From Spizellomyces punctatus DAOM BR117 (lineage: Eukaryota > Chytridiomycota > Chytridiomycetes > Spizellomycetales > Spizellomycetaceae): DNA of 64,000 nt. The stretch lies in contig NW_015971543.1 of the NCBI RefSeq assembly GCF_000182565.1, forward strand, positions 717,397-781,396, written 5' to 3'. This document shows, in pieces, positions 21,318-33,519 of this stretch. The notes beneath the pieces were generated by a model that saw only the letters and a program-made list of their open reading frames with translations, was not told the DNA's origin and did not search any database. The position numbers and the translations under genes are program-made. Numbering within the stretch: the stretch's first letter is position 1; each line of letters starts with the position of its first letter.

Positions 21318-23335
21318 ATGGAAAGCGATAACCGCTTATCAGAGGTCGCCGCGTCCCACCGACGTTCTTCCCGGCTACGAAACGCGCACGTCCATCATAA
21401 AAGCGGCAAGGCCGCCTCTGATACCAACAAACAGGCGACATTTGCTACTCCAAAAGTAGATCGTTGCCGGGAAAGCAAGTTTCAGAATGGAAGGATCATC
21501 CGAGGACTAGAGGATGGTGACGAGCATGCGTCTATTGACCGAACTGCATGTTCGGCGGATGTATGTGAGGAAAGCCTCGCAGCAGGACAGAAGCGGAAGC
21601 GGAGAGGGAGGACAACTGAATCTTCTCGGACGGGTACGGCGCTGAGACGGCCGCAGACGATGTGCACCAAAGTCCAGAAAGATCGCGGGTGCAGTGGCAC
21701 AATTGACAGCTTGTCGAAAGGCAGAGCTCAGACTCCTCTCCACAATGTAGCCCTGGAATCGCATACTCAAGGGGGCACGGTGCGGTCAGAGAGTCAAGTT
21801 ATGAACGACAGTGACGACGATGCAGACTTGGTGATGGACCCAAGTGACGTCCTCTGGAGCTCTCCGTCGAAGAAGACTAAAAACCGGGCTACTTGTAAAG
21901 GTACAGAAAGAATGATGGAATGGTTGAGGACCATCCTACATATTCGAGATACTGAAGTTCTGTTTCGACCTTACAGCAAAGCGAACGAGCAAGCCTGCGG
22001 TAAAGGGAGGAAAGCGAGATTATCACGCAGGGAGCTCCTCGGTAGCGGAAAGTAATGTAAATGGTTGCGCTGGGTATGCATGGGCGCGGATCTTATCGTC
22101 ATTGTGATCTAAGCTCACTCCTTCGTTCCAGATCAGACAGCGATATAGATCGAGGAGATGCGAGGTTTGCACAGCGTGCTTGCTACAATGGTCAGGTTTC
22201 CTTGTCCACCTCTAAAAGTGTATATTTATCGGTGCAGCCTGCGAATACCTGGAGAGGCTGTGCTGGCGTTCTTTGCCGAAGACCGACGATATTATCCCGC
22301 CCAAATTAAGAGTTATAATCCTACTACGGCCAAGTATAAAGTCTCGTTCGCTCAAGGCTATACCAGATCTTTGCCAAGAAACAAGTTCCATACTCAATTT
22401 GAGAAGGCATTCAAGATGGTTGAGGTAAGAGATGAATCCTTTCCCCGTTGCCAACTTGATCTGCCACGATGACACACTGCCTCCAGGTCGGCGATATACG
22501 GGGTTATTATTATCATTCAAACGAGTCACCGCGTCGCCATGAAAATAACTCTCCGTTCGCGTGCGAACTAGACGCCGTGCTGCCCGCCATTGGGCTGTTG
22601 GTTTCTGGTCCTGTGGATCAATGCCGTAGAGCTGACGCATTCTTCAATGGAAAAGTGAAGCAATTAGAGCACAATCTCTCATATGGACCATTTGAGAAAG
22701 ATCAGATTGATATGGTGGTACGCGTGGTGAAGGAGAGATTTTTTGCAAGTCTTTTTGCAAAAGGGGGAACCTCGGCGGAAGACGAAGGGGATGAGTTGGA
22801 CAACAAGGGCTCGATGGGGAACCGGGACCCAAGAGATATTCTAGAAAGGGAAAGTGCGAAGACTTCCGCATCTGAGGAGCAAACCCACGTTGGGCGACTA
22901 CCTTCTCCTCCACCATCTCAGTCACGACATATTCCCCCTGCCACAGCGGAACCAGAAAGCAGCGCCATAGAGCCAAATGCATCCAGTTCGTCCCATGGGA
23001 TCAAGCATGACAAACCAGCAGAGGTGAAGAGAGACATTTCTCACAGCGAAGATCAAATAACCTGCATTTCAGAATCCGGTTCATCATCGTCTCTTGCACT
23101 TCTCTCCACACCGTTAAAAGCCGACAAATTTACCCGCCTGGTTCTCCTTCCTGAAGCTTTGGTTCGAATTATCATGGCACGAAATAACCAAACCTACCAG
23201 GAAGCGGAAAAAGAGTTACGAATATCTGTTACACGGAACCGCTTGAATTGGGTGGAAGAGGTAATGACTGCTTTGCATTGCGTAGTAATGGGAGAAGTGG
23301 TCGGTAAAGGTAGAAGAAGGTTGGAATGTGACTAA
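21318..23335 (+). CDS. Tudor-domain nuclear protein, probable chromatin reader
   Basis: Four exons (21318-22051, 22132-22164, 22238-22424, 22487-23335) stay in frame for 600 aa; the tiny second exon and its donor GTTTGC are the least certain part. Residues 1-245 are basic, Ser/Arg-rich and probably disordered. Exon 3 carries a Tudor-like barrel, 'GEAVLAFFAEDRRYYPAQI' followed by a 'KYKVSFAQGY' strand and 'RNKFHTQFEKAF', with aromatic residues of the kind that form a methyl-lysine cage. The last 300 residues contain an acidic, Pro-rich linker and a C-terminal helical block ('LLPEALVRIIMARNNQTYQE'). The layout suggests a histone-methyl reader (53BP1/Sgf29-like barrel), but no paralogue can be named. 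Confidence 0.6.
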
Positions 23336-23611
23336 GAGGTTTTCATTAGCTGTATTATACTCCAAGAATTACATGATATCACGTCGACGCTTCTTTGTGC
23401 ATTTAAGATATATCCACCCTTCTAGAGGGATGATCCATTTGAGGTATTCTATTGTGTACCTAGGCGACGGAGGCTGGCCCAAGCTATGATCATCAGTCAA
23501 TGACAGCCAGCCCTTCCGTGCCTTGCCACGACCGGGGAAGCTATTGGGACTACAAATCCTAGATAAAAATATCGCCCGTGCAAAATGATGAACATCCGCA
23601 TGACTCCTACG

Positions 23612-26600
23612 TCAATGCGTCTTTCCTTGAACTTTCCTGTTCTTCTCTTCTTGCTCGTCATCCACGTCCATATCGGCATCCCAATCTTCATCCTCATTCA
23701 AACCCTGCACCGTCTTCCATATCCTCCTCCCCCAGTTCCCGATCTTTGTCCACTCTCTCTTCTCCACCCGATCTTCCACCACGCGCCACAGAAAATCAAC
23801 CCCATCAACCCACTTGGATATCACCTCTTGAAGCGTATTTCGCGCTCCGCGGGTTGAATTCCAGTATGGAAGGGCAACATCACGTACTTTAACCAACGCC
23901 TTATTCTCCGCAAGGTGTAGGCGATCCCACAAATGCAAGAACTCCTTCTCAGCAGTTTGAGAAAGGCGAAGCGTTAGCGCTCGTGCATCTCGCGCATATA
24001 CCGCAATACGTGCTCGAGCAACTGGCAAATTGTTTTTTAAAGCAACCTTCGCGTCACGGAATGCGTGTCGCAGGGATGGAGCGACAACGTCCACCAAAAC
24101 CACCATTGCGTCACGCCACTCTTGTCGAACGCGTTCCAGCCATGGGACGACATAAAACCGTCCAAAGTCCAAAACCGCACGGTATTGCTCGGTATTTTTA
24201 AACTGTGTCCATTGACGCTGTGCGCGATCCTTGGCAGGATGCAATACCACATCGACCTTCTCATATAGAGGGACGAGAACGGGCTGACTGTGCTTGAGGA
24301 CTTCATCTTTCGCAAGTGTATATGCGGGTAGCACCTGACTGTCCCAAATCTGTTGCCGGAACTTAGTCACACGTGGATCATCAAGAGGACACACTCTGTT
24401 GGAGCCTGGTTCACACATAACATCCAAAAGCGAGCGGGACAAGTAAATAGTGAGCACGACCCACACGAACGTCCGGAGGAATGAGCGCAGAGCGCTCCGC
24501 GGCTTTTGTGAGAGCATCGTACTCAGTGCCTGTCATAGAGATTTGTTTACTTTTAGGAAAAAAAACACATTAACACAACAGTAGATACATTCATATACTT
24601 ACTTTTAGATCGCGATTGGCAGCTAGTAGGTCTTGTTTAGAATGATCCGGATGGACTACCGCAATCTCTGTTGGCTTATGTCCTGATCTTTCTCTGTCTC
24701 TTCGCTTTGCGATCCTCTTTAGCAATCCTTCATTGGCTTGTTTGATGTCGCGAACGGCGTAGCACACTTCGGAAAGGCGTATCTATTGGTTCCATTAAAT
24801 ACGAATCAGCTACAAGATAGCATATTGTCCTCCAATAGCCTACATACCATTTGCCAGACCTTGCCACGAGGTCTTTTCTTGCCTTCTTCTGTCAGCCTTC
24901 GCGCCAGTAGTCGGCTCTCGTTCAGGTTGCGTTCGTACATAGAGGTCCAAGCTGTAAGCACGCGCGAATGCAGACCTTGTGCACCTTTCGCGGCAGTTCT
25001 TCGGAGTGGGTTTTGCGAGGTGTCGGATGCAATAATCCAGGTTAAGGTGTCCAGCAGCTGTTTTGTAGCAATATTAATCACAAAATGACTGCAGAAAGAA
25101 AGGATGACAAAACGGCATACCTCGTTGCGCACAACGGTATCTCTTTCACATCGCACCTCATCCAAAAGAAAAGTGAATGCGCTCTCGGGTGTTTCATTGG
25201 TATACACAAGGCGTGGTTTCGTATCGACACCAAAAGTCCATTGCTAATGTTCCAGATCAGTCATGACCTGCTGCTTCGCCTGCCACCTCATGTGCTCTAC
25301 GTCATGGAATTGCACGCGGTACCTTGATCATATCATACGCAGTTCTAATGTTTGCCTGCATCTCATCTCCCTTCTTTCTTCTCCGCAATGCAGACTGTTC
25401 AGAGACCGCAACTCGCATCAACAGTACAAAGTCACGAACGGTAATCGAGGGTAACCCCTTTCTGCGATCCTCTCTGCGCTTTGATAGCTGTATTATATCC
25501 AAGCTTCCGAAATAGAGTTAGCACTTGCAAATGCAGTTTAATAAAACGTCCTGATTACCTATGCAGCAAACGCTGCAAATAATCCAAAGCCGCCTGTTGA
25601 ACGGAAATCGCGATGCTGCTGCCGACCGTAGAATCGTCGTCAATTCCTGTCCTTCCTCTTGGCGACGCGATGTCTGGAGTGGAGAACAGTGGTAGCAAGA
25701 ATTTCATCCAATCTGAACACACGCGGGTATAGGTCGGTGAATATTTAGTTGAGTGACACTGGCTCTCGTTCACACTTACACTTGAGCCCCGCAGGATGCG
25801 CCACATGGGTGGGACTTCTGCCCACATTTCCGTACCTGCTGACAGCAACTCGCTGTTGGGCACATATCCATATAAGGCTATGTCCAACAGCCGGGTTGGT
25901 TCCCAAGATTGAAGAGTATGTCTCGAACATTTCGTCCGCAGACGTTCGACCTGATTTTTCGGATACAACATCCTCGAAAAACATATCCTCATCTTTCGAT
26001 GCGATGAGCTGCAGAATGAGGGCGTAGCCGATAGAAGCACTGCTAAATGAGGACCCGGTCGCAAGCGCTGTACAAGTATTCTAGAAGTTAGGAACACAGA
26101 AATCGGAAGAAACTGAGACCCAGGCAACAGCGCGTACCTTTCTTTTGCGAATCAATGAGATTCTTCACTACTCCGGGTAAGTCTGTAGCGACATCCAGGT
26201 CGCTCAAGGCGCCTGTTAACACCCGCTTAACCGGCTCTGGCGTGAACGTTATTGGCCCTGGCGATTGAGAATCCGCTTAGTTACCTCAGTTATCCAGGAA
26301 AAGTCTAAAGTGGATGCACCAACCTTGCCCTTCCCACTTTTGTAATGAAAAATTCTTCCCAAATATTGGCACGCGCAGCTTCAGCTGTTGTGCTATGATC
26401 TGATCCAAAGCTTCTGCTAGTCCTTTGACAGGCTCCGGGGAACGCCTCTTCACAAAGGTTCCCACTAGACTTTCAATACTGGCAACATCCAGCTACGAGC
26501 CGCCCGAAAATCAAAATGTCAGTCGTCTGAGGGCACAATGTGGACATTGATGGGTCCCCTCCCGGAATAACAGATAGTTCGGCCCCATCATCCTGCTTTC

Positions 26601-27112
26601 AACTATCTGCTCACCTTAGTCAGCCCTTCCAGACCCTCCGTATGTGGGTTCCCCGAATCCGCTTTCTTCTCACTTTTTTTAGCGCTTTCCTTTGATATGG
26701 CTGGCTGCGGCGTGGCAGCACGGGGTCGTGTCTCTGTTCGGATGGACGTCGCGTTTGTGACATCGGGAACAATATGTTCAGGATAGTCAGGCTCCCCAGT
26801 CAAGTCTGTCACTTCGTGCTCGTCGTCTAAAGAACGTTGACGGAGCCCTGACCCATCCGGTAGCGGTGCAGTGGCAAGTGCGGCAAAATACCCTGTTGGG
26901 ACGCAGATCGAGGGCTAAGCACGAGCAAGCACCATGGATGGGATTGCTCACATAGACAGACGGCACCTACCACTAGCGCCAGAGGAAGTTTTATTCAACG
27001 GTGTCTTGGAACCCGTATTGCTGCTGTTCCTACTGGAACGCGGAGATCCTGCTGGCGACTCGCCCTCCTTCTTCGTTCTCTTATTAACCGGTACCGTCTC
27101 CCAAGAAGACAT
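23612..27112 (-). CDS. TMEM214-like ER membrane protein
   Basis: Eleven exons on the minus strand (27112-26971, 26892-26615, 26492-26324, 26257-26138, 26067-25780, 25712-25559, 25503-25323, 25243-25121, 25057-24848, 24782-24603, 24529-23612) join in frame to about 920 aa. Family cues: an N-terminal 'WETVPVNKR' resembling WEVVKK of TMEM214; 'AVGHSLIWICAQ'; 'YWMKFLLPLFSTPDIA' with 'AALDYLQRLLH' a little later; and 'LPSITVRDFVLLM'. The C-terminal exon begins with a membrane span ('FLRTFVWVVLTIYLSRSLL') and continues with a long amphipathic region ending in acidic residues. In humans TMEM214 is an ER protein linked to caspase-4 activation; a fungal role is unknown. The 63-nt intron 25058-25120 is a multiple of three without stops, so it could be retained. 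The last exon alone would look like a separate 301-aa protein. Confidence 0.65.
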
Positions 27113-27258
27113 TATACACACAACAAATGGGTAGTGTCGCGATGATGTGAATAAAGACTCTAGAGGTGGAGAGAGGAACCCTGCTATTGATGCTACGTAA
27201 AACGTTCCGATCACAAACAGCAGCTGCCTGTCGCGCTTGCTGGCGCAGGGTGGGTAGG

Positions 27259-27264
27259 CACGTG
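27259..27264. promoter_or_regulatory. CACGTG box upstream of the TMEM214-like gene
   Basis: A CACGTG core lies about 147 bp upstream of the TMEM214-like ATG (27112), in the short 184-bp gap behind the DUF4336 stop codon. Confidence 0.3.
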
Positions 27265-27296
27265 ACAGACATTTGTTTATATTCCTGGTTAATATC

Positions 27297-28040
27297 TTAC
27301 AAAAACCATGCGAACGCTTCTCGAAAAGCTTGCTCCCCTCCCTCCTCAATGATGCCACCATGACATGGTATTATCCTCCCAAACCGCCAGTTCTCCGCTA
27401 CGTATTTTACATCCTTCCGCATTTCCGCGGCATTGCTGGTATTCATGTATCGAGAAAAGAATCGATGCATCCCGCTGTTAGGCTTCAGCTTCGAGTAAAT
27501 AGCGCGCAAAACAACGTTGAAGGAATGCCCTGGTGGATATTGATCGGTAGGCGGCATATTGAAGAGAAGGTCTGCCGTGAGGAGTGTATTGGTTGGACGA
27601 TGGAGATACAAGGTATCTTGATTTCCAGATCCAGCGAAATGTCGATGTTCGATTTCATTTTCGAACCCGTACAGTTTGTTCTCGCTTCCCTTCTCTCCCA
27701 TAATCCCATCAAATTCCAAATCATTCCTCTTTTCTCTCAGTCCAGGGACCCCAATGATCTTGGCCTCTGGCCATCTTTTTTTGTATTCCCCAACATAAAG
27801 GTGATGGACCACATTAGGACACACTAGGTATTTGACTCGTCCAAGTTGCTCCAGCTTTTCCGTTGTCGGAGCGTCGAGTGGCGTGGGTGAGAGCAGAAAA
27901 AGATCGCCGTTCCCCAGGCGAACAGCAGACATACGGATGCCTACGGGGAATACACTAAACCTGGAAAATGGCCTTGAAAACGTGGTTATGGATGCATCCA
28001 GGGTGCGGATAATGGTCGGCGCTGATGGTGAGGATGTCAT
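27297..28040 (-). CDS. DUF4336 domain protein (metallo-beta-lactamase-like fold)
   Basis: An intronless frame of 247 aa starts at ATG 28040-28038. The protein matches the DUF4336 family as I remember it: 'VKYLVCPNVVHHLYVGEYKK' with its HH pair, 'WPEAKIIGVPGLREKR', 'TLYLHRPTNTLLTADLLFNM' and a C-terminal 'IIPCHGGIIEEGG'. These are the family's substitutes for metallo-beta-lactamase metal ligands. DUF4336 proteins are widespread in fungi and bacteria with no proven activity. There is no signal peptide. It is the only medium-sized gene here with no intron, which could mean late acquisition, but codon use looks ordinary. Confidence 0.8.
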   Translation of the reverse strand: MTSSPSAPTIIRTLDASITTFSRPFSRFSVFPVGIRMSAVRLGNGDLFLLSPTPLDAPTTEKLEQLGRVKYLVCPNVVHHLYVGEYKKRWPEAKIIGVPGLREKRNDLEFDGIMGEKGSENKLYGFENEIEHRHFAGSGNQDTLYLHRPTNTLLTADLLFNMPPTDQYPPGHSFNVVLRAIYSKLKPNSGMHRFFSRYMNTSNAAEMRKDVKYVAENWRFGRIIPCHGGIIEEGGEQAFREAFAWFL

Positions 28041-28609
28041 CGTTTTCCTTTCCTGTTTTTGTTTGATAGGTTCTTTTAGCTGGCAGAATAAGTCTAAGGT
28101 TGAGCTAGCGCTCTGTATTTATACCTTCTTGATTTTCCGCCTAGTGTCGTGACATCATCAATCTATTCGCCACGCGTCGACCGATGTGTGTTGATGACAT
28201 GCGCGAACGACAGCGGGGATGCTGCAGCTTTCAACATCTTTTCGTTCAAAGGTTTCTCTCCAACCTGACTTGTCCTCCACGTAATGTGGTGCTGACGATC
28301 ATGAAAGGCTGTAAACACGAAATAAATTGGCGATAAAACTGTCGTAGCCGACAGGATTGTCCCCATAATTCGGCAGCACCAACTAAAGGATCTGCACAGC
28401 AGCTTCCGCAAGTTCAGGCTGTTTAGGCTCAGATAACTGGAAAGAGGCCGAAATTCTATCCCCAGACAGCAGCATGCCAACAGAACGTGATGTATTGTTC
28501 ACAGGATATTATCGGAGCAAGATGCAAGAATACCAGGGCAAAAATACTAATTATGGCAAATATTTTATATACAATGAACCGTATCTATCACCTTCGTCGT
28601 TGACAAAAA
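28041..28609. other. Intergenic spacer
   Basis: The 569 bp between the DUF4336 start and the methionine synthase stop contain no recognisable gene. It presumably holds the DUF4336 promoter and the 3' UTR of the methionine synthase gene. Confidence 0.5.
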
Positions 28610-31033
28610 TTATGCAGACTTCCTGAAAGACTCGGCGACTCTACACATGTTGCTCAACGCGCGCTCAGTCTCGGGCCACCCACGCGTTTTAAGACCACAG
28701 TCGGGGTTAACCCAGACCAAATCTTTTTTCAGGTACTTTAGCATCTCTTGCAAGCGTTCCCGCATCTCTTCTTCGGATGGAACACGGGGGGAGTGGATAT
28801 CGTAGAGACCAGGCCCAATGCCGTTGGTGTATCCATATCGCTCGAATGCATTAAGAAGCTTGAGATCGGATTTTGAGTTCTCAATAGTAATGGCATCAGC
28901 ATCGAGAGCTTGGATCGTGGAGAAGATGTCGTTAAAGTCAGAGTAGCACATATGGCTGGATAACAAAACGATTAGTTTAGCATGTGCCGATATGCAATCA
29001 TCAAACAATAACGTACGTGTGAATCTGAGTGGTGTCCTCAACCCCAGTGGAGGAGAGCAAGAAGGCACGAGCAGCCCAGTTGAGGTATTCCTGCCAGTCA
29101 GAGTGACGAAGGGGAAGACCTTCACGGATGGCAGGCTCATCAATCTGGATGACGGGGATGCCAGCGCGCTCAAGGTCTTGTACTTCTTTCCGAATCGCCA
29201 AAGCCAATTGGAAGGCAGTGTCCCGGCGCGGTTGGTCATCGCGCACAAAGGACCATTGGAGCATGGTCACGGGTCCAGTGAGCATACCCTTCATCGCTTT
29301 TTGGGTCTTGGATTGGGCGTACTTGGACCATTCAACGGTCATTGGGTTGGGACGCGAGACGTCACCGTAGATGATTGGGGGTTTGACACACCGGGAGCCG
29401 TAGGACTGCACCCATCCGTTTTGGGAAAATACGTAACCCTTGAGATTCTCTCCAAAATACTCCACCATGTCATTACGCTCAAACTCGCCATGAACGAGGA
29501 CGTCGAGGCCGACTTGTTCTTGGAATCTGATGCACTTGTCAGTCTCTGCTTTGATGAAGGCTTCATACTCGGCGGGGGTCCATTCGCCCTTCTTCAACTT
29601 TTGACGAGCGACGCGGACTTCCTTAGTTTGAGGGAAGGAGCCAACAGTGGTTGTGGGAAACGGGGGAAGGTTAAGCTTGGCCTGCTGTGCGGCTGCGCGC
29701 TGGGGAAAGGGAGACTTGCGCTTGAACATCTCCTCAGTGACAGCCTTCATCTCAGCCTGGACCTGAGGGTCATGAATCAGCGGTGACGTACGGCGAGCTT
29801 GCATGCTTTTGCGGTTGGCGCTGAGAGCATCCGCGACTGCGTCTTCTCCTTGATTTACAGCCTTGGTAATAATGGCGATTTCGCTGAGCTTCTGTACGGC
29901 GAATGATAACCAGTCAAGAATGGTTTTATCCATTTTGGTTTCTGCCTCGAGGCTGTGAGGAGTGTGCAGCATGCTGCAGGATGGGGCGACAAAGACCTTG
30001 TCAGAGCCAAGGAGGCCAACAGCGCGACGGACGGTGGCGATCGCGGCGTCCAGATCCGCTTTCCAGATGTTACGACCGTTGATGACTCCGACGGAAAGGG
30101 CAAGATTCTTGTCTTGGGCTATCTTGAGAACGGCATCGAGCTCCTCAGGAGCCCGAACGAGGTCGACGTGAAGAGCCGCGATGGGCAGGTTGGCAACAAT
30201 GTCGAGGTTCTCGCCAAGACGACCAAAGTAGTTAGCGACCAAAATTTTGATGCCAGACACGGCGGATAGTTTGGTGTAAGCTTTGGAGTAGTGGTTCTTG
30301 AACTCGGCGGGAAGGTCAAAGGTCAAGATTGGTTCGTCAATCTGGACCCACTCGGCCCCGGCGTTGGCCAATTCACGAAGAAGGCTCTCGTACACGGGAA
30401 GTAACCGATCAAGAAGGCTAATAGGATCGAACGATTGACCTTTGGCAGCTTTGCCAAGACGAAGGAAGGAGACTGGACCAAGAAGAACTGGGCGGGTCTT
30501 GATACCGAGAGCCTTGGCTTCGACAAACTCGTCAATGGGTTTGCGCGAGCGAAGTGTGAATTCTTGGTTTGCTTGGAATTCGGGTACGATAAAGTGGTCT
30601 TGAAATGAAGTTTATGTTAGCTTGGTGCCATTTGCAAAGCGATGAGACAGATACAATGCTTACAGTTGGTATCGAACCACTTCTTCATTTCCATTGCAGG
30701 AACGTCGATGCCTTCGTCGGGCCTTTGAAGTCCTCGGCCCATAGCAAAGTAGGCCTCGAGGGGGAACTTCAGACCCTGGTATTTTTGTGGGATGACACCG
30801 AAAAGGTGCAAATGATCGAGGACCTGGTCGTAGAAAGAGAAGTCGTTCGAAGGAATGTGACCATCCTGTACGCCAGCCTTCTTTTGGATGTTCCAGTGCT
30901 CAGCGCGCAAGTTCTTTGCACCGGTAAGCAGTGCCTTTTCATCAAGCTTTCCATTCCAATAATTCTCGACCAGCTTCTTCAGCTCACGGTTTGCACCAAT
31001 GCGGGGGAACCCCAAGTTTGTTGCTGTGACCAT
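28610..31033 (-). CDS. MET6: Cobalamin-independent methionine synthase
   Basis: Three exons on the minus strand (31033-30664, 30598-29017, 28955-28610) give 765 aa, essentially the length of yeast Met6. The N-terminal barrel starts 'TNLGFPRIGANRELKK'. The C-terminal barrel shows 'TTVGSFPQTKEVR', 'VHGEFERNDMVEYFGE', 'GPVTMLQWSF', 'IQIDEPAIREGLPL', 'IHTHMCYSDFNDI' (zinc-binding His and Cys) and 'VNPDCGLKTRGWPE' (the last zinc Cys). The enzyme moves the methyl group of 5-methyltetrahydrofolate to homocysteine, the last step of methionine synthesis. Both introns are clean GT-AG; the second has a GCTAAAC-like branch. Confidence 0.95.
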
Positions 31034-32152
31034 TGTGATTGAAGATCGATGAAAAGATGAGATGTAGTACGTCGATCGGGAGGCTTTGTGAGGTACGAGT
31101 AAACCAAAAAGTGGAATCCTTTTATAAACATGCAGCGGGAAGCGTGTGGGGAAGGACAACCCCATCGATGGGGCAAAGGGTCAAAGGCCTGGAGGAAAAG
31201 CGTTGGGCGTTCTCCCCACAAACTACCTTGGTCATTACGCAATCCGCTATGCATGACTGCGCCACAGGCCCCAAATATGGGGAAATTATGGTCTTGTATC
31301 ACCTTCCACGCCCCAAGCTTTTGAGAGCTTTTGGGGGAAGCAACACGCGAGACGCAACATGGCGGGCTGACGCGAAACGTTGTGGGGAGAATACGCCCAA
31401 GAGGAACCCGCGGGCGGGAGCGGCGATTGCTGAGCAACGCAGTTTTGGCATAGCAGTGATACACCAGATGTCACGATGGGCGTTCGCCAATTAAGGTACT
31501 GATTATGTGGGACTTGCAAGGATGGGGGCCTGAGGAACTGAGTAGGTTGTGTCAACGGCGACTGGACCTGCCGCCGACCAGAGTATTAGTGCTGTAGAAG
31601 CGTGTATCCTTTGCATTTGATAATCCTGGATGTTTGGCCCTGGGCTATTTCCCTTGTCTCAGTGACAATGAGTTCCACTGTGTGCCGGTTAAAGCATTTT
31701 TGACTGCTGTAAATCCGGGATGAATGTTGGGGCTCTCCTTTTGGTTTTCAAGGTTCTGCCGGTCCTTCCTGCCCCAAGATCTTGAGCACGCGCAGCTAAG
31801 CTCACGTGTTCTAATATGAATAAATGTCCGAAAACGCTACTTAGTGTATTGGCAAAAACAAATGTCAGTGCCTCCACACCAGGGAATGAACCGGCGACAA
31901 CCAGTTCGGAAAAGCTAACTAGCTAACTCCTTACAAGTAACTAACTACTACTAGGCCCAATTACACATGCATAACGGTTGGTCAACCGGGTAACTAAGCC
32001 CACCACCACGAGAGAAATCCTACTAGCCCATTGATTCCGAAATTCTTAGTCGGAGGATGTTTCAGCGAAAACGCTACTTATGATCATGTTGATGCAAGCG
32101 GATTTACAGTTATAGATGCGCTCCGCAGAATATGCTCATGCTTTATTTAGCC
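31034..32152. promoter_or_regulatory. MET6 upstream region
   Basis: No gene is seen in 1.1 kb. A CACGTG core at 31803-31808 lies about 770 bp upstream of MET6; in yeast Cbf1/Met4 use this core at sulfur genes. Around 31910-31960 there is a short run of TAACTA-type repeats. Confidence 0.35.
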
Positions 32153-33519
32153 CTACATCCTTGTTCCTGCCGAACGGCAAAGTATTTCATGTATCAATGA
32201 CTGACATCTCTCCATCAAATACTGCAAGACAGACTGCCCGTGAGCCTTCTCCATTTCCTCTTGCTTTTGTCCAGTTGGAACAAAAACATCCCCGTCTTTT
32301 GCCAACCCAATATCGAATAGTCGATCCAGATATGTGTCAACATCACTGTCGTTAAGAACTAGGCTAGATTCCGATTGAGTCATCAGGTCCGTCATTAGCG
32401 ACCGCAGGGATTCATAAATGGGAAGCAACTCTTTGTCGATCGGTTCGAATCGAATCATAATATTATAGACTTGTTCCGATACTTTGTGAAAAAGATTTTT
32501 GAGAGCTCCTTGCCCCGGAAGAACCATATTGGCTGGTTGGCCTGGTACAACAAAAGCGCCGTCTACGCGGCCTGCGTCGATCATTTGAACTTCGTGTTCC
32601 AGTGGCGTAATGTCGGACAATGTGCAATCCTCGTGAGCAGCGAGATGTGACAAATGCTTGGAGATGGTCGCTAAACGATCGTGAATTGCCATTAGCTGTG
32701 GATCAATATCTTCAGTGAGGTTATCAAGGTGGCCAAGGAGACGATCTGTGGACAAAAATTGGGGAAAGATCAAAATCAGTCTGGCAACTGGACATGTTCT
32801 GACTTACGAATTTTATTTAACGTTGATATCATGATAGCTTGCCCCGTCGGCAATTCTGATCCTAATGTATCTGCGAGAGGAGCTGGAGGTCGGTCAGGGT
32901 TGACGAACGCCCCATTCCTCATGAATTTTCTCTCGATTTCTAGCACTCTCTCTTTCAAATGATTTACATCTTCCGCTGTGAAAGCACCAGACTGGTCCAT
33001 CTCTGCACAGCGACGTAATATAAGTGCCAGCTGCTCATAGACGGGGTAAAGGTCTTCATCGATGCGACTAATTTTCCCCCAGGTGTAGAATAACATGGTC
33101 CAGATGGTATCCAAAACCTCATCAATGCGATTGCGCTCTGCATTAGGATTGGACTCGCGGACCGCACGCAAGTCGAACATGATCTATTGCAGCATGTTTC
33201 CAGTTTTCGTGAACATTTTTCTAGCTACTTAAATATATGATTAAACTTACAAGAGCGAGCTCGTCTGCCTTCTTGTTCAAGTCATTCAAGGTCACATTAT
33301 TGCGAGTATGATGCCGAAGTTTCGAAACTGGTTGATTGTCAAAAAGCGTTCCTAACATGTCCATAACTAAACTGAATTTTACGTACAATCATGCCTGAAC
33401 TGAAACAGCTTTTGCAAAATCGGTTGTTCGTCTACCGGTACTGAGTGCCGATCCTCGGATTTAACGCCTGGCTTGCCTCTCGGCTTCGCATGGTTAGGTT
33501 TTGCTGCAATGTCTGGCAT
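32153..33519 (-). CDS. DUF2408 family protein (yeast Cub1/YPL260W-like)
   Basis: Four exons on the minus strand (33519-33387, 33327-33251, 33183-32808, 32745-32153) code for 392 aa. Two internal DUF2408 repeats are visible: 'IDEDLYPVYEQLALILRRC' in the first half and 'IDKELLPIYESLRSLMTDL' in the second, each preceded by a helix ('TIWTMLFYTWGKISR', 'NLFHKVSEQVYNIMIRFEP'). A 'FRHDFSKLRHHTRNN' block near the N-terminus also fits the family. DUF2408 proteins are confined to fungi; yeast Cub1 is connected to proteasome and PKA phenotypes, but the molecular role is unsettled. No membrane span or targeting signal is present. Confidence 0.75.

Noticed and set aside
23612-24517. Separate 301-aa membrane protein
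   Set aside because: Its frame joins in phase to the upstream exon at 24603-24782 through a clean GTAAGT/CAG intron and supplies the membrane span expected of TMEM214.
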